NCBI GenBank assembly: GCA_050122535.1
Contig: JASFIT010000256.1
Coordinates: forward strand, 1 to 6,860
Reading direction: 5' to 3'
DNA: 6,860 bases
Source: JASFEQ01 sp050122535
Lineage (GTDB): Bacteria > Desulfobacterota > DSM-4660 > Desulfatiglandales > HGW-15
Below the pieces are notes generated by a model. It had not been told where the DNA came from. It ran no database searches and was given only the letters and a program-made list of their open reading frames with translations. The position numbers and the translations under genes were made by a program. How positions within the stretch are numbered: the stretch's first letter is position 1; the number at the start of each line of letters is the position of its first letter. Below are positions 5,201 to 6,860 of the stretch, one piece after another.

Positions 5201-6860
5201 CGATGGGCGCATCACCCTGCGCGAAGCGGCTATGGCCATATCCGATGTGGCCCTGCTTTTTATAGCCGAAGACGCTGTGGAATTCGGGGCCGGGAACACA
5301 GGCACGCTGCAGATCGAATTAGGCAGCGGCACCGAGGGAGAGGAGGGCCAGGTAATCTCCCTGGACTTTGATGCCAGTGATCCTGAGGGGACTCTCGATG
5401 ATTTGGTCATCGCCCTCAACACCACTCTCGATAATGATGGCCATAGCGATGTGCTTCGTGCCGTGGGCTGGGGCGACAAGTTGAGTTTCACCCTGGCGGA
5501 CGGCGTTGCCCGGAAGGTAAGCATCTCTGGCGACGTAGAGATGCTGGGATTTGAGGCGGACCAGCAGGCCTATGTATTGATGCCGGAGGTGTCGGTCTCA
5601 GGTGAATTCCTGAACTGGGCGGTCAGTATTGATGTGCTGGGGATCGACCTTGGTGCTTCCCCCACCCTGGACGTCACGGTTTCCGAGCTCTCTCTTCTGG
5701 ATCTCTGGCTACCCGATTTCCAGGTCACCGACTACATCAATGTGATCGGCCTTGACGACCTGGGCGAGCTCCCCAGCTTTGATAGTCTCACTTTCAGCGA
5801 CGTCGTGGCCGGACTGCGTCAGGTCCTGGACTTCGTCACCGAGATCGAGGGCCTGGACTTTCTCGACACAGAAATCCCCATCCTGGAGATCCGTCTATCC
5901 GACTTCCTCGGCTTCGGCGCTGATTTCCTTGAGTTCATCGAAGACTTTGAAACAAACTTCGCGGGGACGCTCCAACAGATCGAAGGCTACATCGAAGATT
6001 TCCTGGGACTCAGTGACGATATGGTGGGACTCGGGCTCGACCGATCAGGTGATGAGCTGGCCTTACGGATTGACCTGCTCTTCGAGGCCAGGGCAAGCCA
6101 GGAGCTTGAGATCAAGCTGGATTTGATGGAAGTCCTGGAAGACGCCGTAGAACAGCTCTTTGATATTGACCTGGATTTCCTCAGCGCATTCACGAACCTG
6201 GTGGATTTGGACGCCGAAGCGGCCCTGGAGTTTGAAGCGGTGGCCGCCCTGAATCTTTCCCTCGGTATCGAACTGAGTACGGATCCCGCCGTCTTCCTTT
6301 ACGACTATGATGAGAGTGACCCGGACAGCAAAGGCACCAGCATTGAGTTAACGGCCAAGGCCCTTGGCACGGACATCAACTTTGACGCCGCCCTTGGCCC
6401 CCTGGGCATCTATGTACGCAATGGGACGGCCGGCATAAACAAGTATGGGAATGACCTGGATCCTGTAGATCCTGGCGACCCTGACAGCCCCATACGCCGA
6501 GATATCCCCGCCGGGCTGGTGGCCAGCTTCAATGACCAGGATGGCGACGGTCGCATCACATTTAGCGAAATCTTCGAAAGCGGGGGTGGGCTTACGGATA
6601 TCGTGGAATTCGACTTCGGTCTCCAAGCCTTCGCTTCCCTGCCCATCGAACTCATCGACGGTACGTCCATCGGGAATCTGGATTTTGCCCTTGTATTTCC
6701 TGATGATCCCACCGATTTTGCCGGGATCCAGTTCAATGTGAACGAGGTGCCGGACTTTGAAACCGCTTTGGAGAACCTAGACCTGACGTCAAATCTCTTG
6801 GCCATGCTCGGGGGCTGGGAGGGGATCTTTGACCTCCTCATCGGGGCCATGCGGGGAGAG
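2244..6860 (+). CDS. LEPR-XLL giant repeat protein with EF-hand-like calcium loops (3' end outside window)
   Basis: The frame is open for 1539 codons and leaves the window without a stop. Residues 5-23 are strongly basic (RRLRKRK and KKRRK clusters), followed by LEPRILLSAD (30-39), the signature of the LEPR-XLL N-terminal domain that heads very long, repetitive, probably extracellular proteins. No Sec signal peptide or membrane helix follows, so export may use a type I-like route with a C-terminal signal beyond the window (inference). I find no Cys codon, about 13 Lys after residue 40, and abundant Asp/Glu, which predicts a very acidic secreted protein. Four tandem units start at residues 51, 355, 647 and 1190, and a fifth at about 1514. 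EF-hand-like loops lie at 267-278, 557-568, 980-994 and 1431-1442. Modules resembling the flagellin hook IN motif lie at 809-883 and 1022-1103. Adhesion, matrix or surface-layer roles are plausible but unproven. Confidence 0.88.
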   Translation, partial: MGLARQIRRLRKRKEATAAKKRRKALIEPLEPRILLSADIEPEAGQVISTGLNALADWADELDTFDELGQSLPIVDQSIGEVLDVGGILRDHLADAVETYFEDPDPSTPGVVETATTDGLNVALRDLDVTAGGLSITVDDATVEGDLYTTPDGEELRFHLILEATRTTDVDMDLGSEAEAAGLYLDSPSSVPLETSIIFDFSFGVDLSDGSVDEGDFFIRPQSMTLGANVDAQALDFTMGYGFLELVVEDGDLGLDAGIAVDFVNPDADTQGNITIQEFEDTPVDDLVEVTATGEASAVLPVEADYLPFSVGGNPTIIITDTNLFDTTAPAVAFNADFDAIEQFNIDAEQAMRAGFDALADLGDDVDGGNELGTQLPFLNTSLGQVMDLGGFLAEILVDPLSALLEGEEGVSPDDLMAAIEGALLNKGASIENLTHAFENNVHSFNLAFQAEERETLTLQFSDELSIIGLALEGEFTLDLMVDFGLNLTLGVDLSMLPALGDAFFVQLHERPGGTPTLEARLEVPTGSLSARLGILDVEAALTQASLLAALTLGMTDPNGDGRTSLNEILGTPSQDLVNTTANGSMELGIALSADLAGLEIVSGAEPMVVLSDPDIFDGLLPEEGPETRNFDDLGGFGNLSALTLQGLFTKLGDWLGWIGNSSGFDIEIPFTDGTVLSDVLDYAKAFGDLVLGALTPSDDTGGDSGEEEGGPAFSSLGGLTDLLSGIISNFAYDSEDKALTFELGFDETIEGLTTDLAFGFDLGELAGLETSSTITLTPRLMGDMKLGVLLQWPGADFVLEETTPLSELNAGAGVIIDEGVADLRVQLRDGTTFEVTFDGAVNVGQVLQMLRDAATDAGLADGWLDAQINTETKGIDLIQGDDVPDNGFEFMASAINGSVAGHGLRVAGKEHDNSGRILGGPLHGETFSDNFFIQDPSLAAEVTLTASDVDALANLGFIGLSIDDATASGTIEASLDFGDPAGREDDGRITLREAAMAISDVALLFIAEDAVEFGAGNTGTLQIELGSGTEGEEGQVISLDFDASDPEGTLDDLVIALNTTLDNDGHSDVLRAVGWGDKLSFTLADGVARKVSISGDVEMLGFEADQQAYVLMPEVSVSGEFLNWAVSIDVLGIDLGASPTLDVTVSELSLLDLWLPDFQVTDYINVIGLDDLGELPSFDSLTFSDVVAGLRQVLDFVTEIEGLDFLDTEIPILEIRLSDFLGFGADFLEFIEDFETNFAGTLQQIEGYIEDFLGLSDDMVGLGLDRSGDELALRIDLLFEARASQELEIKLDLMEVLEDAVEQLFDIDLDFLSAFTNLVDLDAEAALEFEAVAALNLSLGIELSTDPAVFLYDYDESDPDSKGTSIELTAKALGTDINFDAALGPLGIYVRNGTAGINKYGNDLDPVDPGDPDSPIRRDIPAGLVASFNDQDGDGRITFSEIFESGGGLTDIVEFDFGLQAFASLPIELIDGTSIGNLDFALVFPDDPTDFAGIQFNVNEVPDFETALENLDLTSNLLAMLGGWEGIFDLLIGAMRGE
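2331..2360 (+). other. LEPR-XLL signature at the N-terminus of the giant protein
   Basis: Residues 30-39 read LEPRILLSAD, preceded by a run of Arg and Lys within the first 24 residues. From memory of the family, this motif marks the N-terminus of giant proteins in Desulfobacterota, Planctomycetes, Verrucomicrobia and some Gammaproteobacteria. It may act in sorting or export, which is not established. It is the firmest single clue to the identity of the gene. Confidence 0.85.
2394..3305 (+). repeat. Unit 1 of the giant protein (residues 51-354)
   Basis: The unit opens with a 39-residue helical motif (51-89) containing GLNALADW, ELG and LP (P73). It aligns without gaps to unit 2 with 19 of 39 identities by my count. 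A beta-rich stretch follows with FGVDLS, then the FF marker (217-218). Fifty residues after FF comes an EF-hand-like loop at 267-278 (nucleotides 3042-3077) reading DADTQGNITIQE: acids at positions 1 and 3, Gln in place of Asp at 5, Gly at 6, Ile at 8, Glu at 12. The loop probably binds calcium, perhaps weakly because of the Gln. Confidence 0.7.
3306..4181 (+). repeat. Unit 2 of the giant protein (residues 355-646)
   Basis: The opening helical motif (355-393) has GFDALADL, NELG and LP (P377), nearly collinear with unit 1. The beta-rich stretch includes LGVDLS, and the FF marker is at 504-505. The calcium loop at 557-568 (nucleotides 3912-3947) reads DPNGDGRTSLNE, a full EF-hand loop with D, N and D at positions 1, 3 and 5, Gly at 6 and Glu at 12. 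It starts 53 residues after FF, close to the 50 of unit 1. The unit is 292 residues against 304 in unit 1. Confidence 0.7.
4668..4892 (+). other. Flagellin hook IN-like module A (residues 809-883 of the giant protein)
   Basis: The segment starts LNAGAGV, continues DLRVQLRDGTTFEVTF, then a helix GQVLQMLRDAA and LDAQI, ending GIDLIQGDD. This order of glycine turn, strand with DG, helix with a VL-x-x-[IL] core, and a final strand is the pattern of the Pfam 'flagellin hook IN motif' known from flagellins and hook-associated proteins such as FliD. In a non-flagellar giant it is probably a generic small alpha/beta extracellular fold. Assigned from memory of the consensus. Confidence 0.4.
5307..5552 (+). 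other. Hook IN-like module B (residues 1022-1103 of the giant protein)
   Basis: The segment runs LQIELGSG, then VISLDFDASD, then a helix TLDDLVIALNTTL, then DKLSFTLADG and a closing MLGF. The order matches module A (strand, turn, helix with DLV-x-x-[LI]-N, strand) and the LGF ending is common in such modules. It lies 28 residues after the unit-3 calcium loop and explains much of the extra length there. Similarity to module A is at the level of pattern and not of strong identity. Confidence 0.35.
5811..6782 (+). repeat. Unit 4 of the giant protein (residues 1190-1513)
   Basis: The opening motif GLRQVLDF...IPIL places its proline (P1212) at position 23, exactly as in units 1 and 2. The beta-rich part contains LSLGIELS, then VFLY in place of FF (F1351). 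The calcium loop at 1431-1442 (nucleotides 6534-6569) reads DQDGDGRITFSE, a fully canonical EF-hand loop. It sits 80 residues after the F marker instead of about 50. The difference is largely explained by a Pro/Asp-rich insert around residues 1401-1420 with the repeated pattern DPVDPGDPDSP. Unit length is 324 residues. Confidence 0.65.
6783..6860 (+). repeat. Start of unit 5 of the giant protein (residue 1514 to window edge)
   Basis: After the unit-4 calcium loop and its following strands, the sequence again turns into an amphipathic helical stretch beginning LTSNLLAMLGGW. It resembles the entry into units 3 (LTLQGLFTKLGDW) and 4 (LTFSDVVAGLRQV). It lies 83 residues after the loop start, matching 88 and 90 in units 1 and 2. 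The array therefore probably continues to the right. Confidence 0.45.

Larger units (their letters stand above)
4182..5810 (+). repeat. Unit 3 of the giant protein, enlarged (residues 647-1189)
   Basis: The opening motif begins GLFTKLGDW and has IP at P670, with one extra residue before it relative to the other units. The FF marker is at 932-933 and the calcium loop at 980-994 (nucleotides 5181-5225). The loop is irregular: DPAGREDDGRITLRE keeps D-G-R-I-T and the terminal Glu but appears stretched by three residues. At 543 residues this unit is about 240 longer than its neighbours. The extra length falls in two places, before FF and after the calcium loop, and each holds a hook-IN-like module. 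Confidence 0.65.

Overview
The window shows a compact bacterial layout. There is a probable start of a leftward gene at the left edge, a complete leftward gene for a secreted metallopeptidase-like protein (440-1441), an AT-richer divergent intergenic region of about 800 bp, and then one very long rightward gene (2244 to the right edge, 1539 codons, still open). The organism cannot be fixed from sequence alone. The LEPR-XLL giant protein, the CCCCCTTT...AAAGGGGG intergenic repeat and a neighbour that may begin like an acyl-CoA dehydrogenase would all suit a Desulfobacterota-like (former deltaproteobacterial) genome. That is an inference of low to moderate strength.

Left part: positions 1-21 on the minus strand read GTG plus six codons, preceded at ideal spacing by a 12-nt Shine-Dalgarno (SD) fully complementary to the 16S rRNA tail. 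Between it and the next gene (22-439) I see only short repeats and one perfect hairpin. The 333-residue minus-strand gene encodes a signal peptide, a beta-rich N-terminal domain and a DUF4344-type metallopeptidase domain. Its zinc motif reads HEIGR instead of HExxH.

Right part: the rightward gene begins with a strong SD, a basic N-terminus and the LEPRILLSAD signature of the LEPR-XLL class of giant, repeat-rich, probably extracellular proteins. I find no cysteine codon, very few lysines and a great excess of Asp/Glu. By eye it resolves into four tandem units plus the start of a fifth. Each unit has a helical LP/IP motif, a beta-rich stretch, an FF-type marker and an EF-hand-like calcium loop at near-constant spacing. 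The third unit is enlarged by two extra blocks of about 120 residues, one on each side of its FF-to-EF-hand cassette, and each block carries a module resembling the flagellin hook IN motif. The most interesting content of the window is this modular architecture of a calcium-binding surface giant.

No RNA gene, insertion sequence, CRISPR array or phage feature was recognised. The two outward-facing genes (440-1441 and 2244 onward) share only the intergenic region. Nothing in the sequence proves that they work together, although both products are predicted to leave the cytoplasm.
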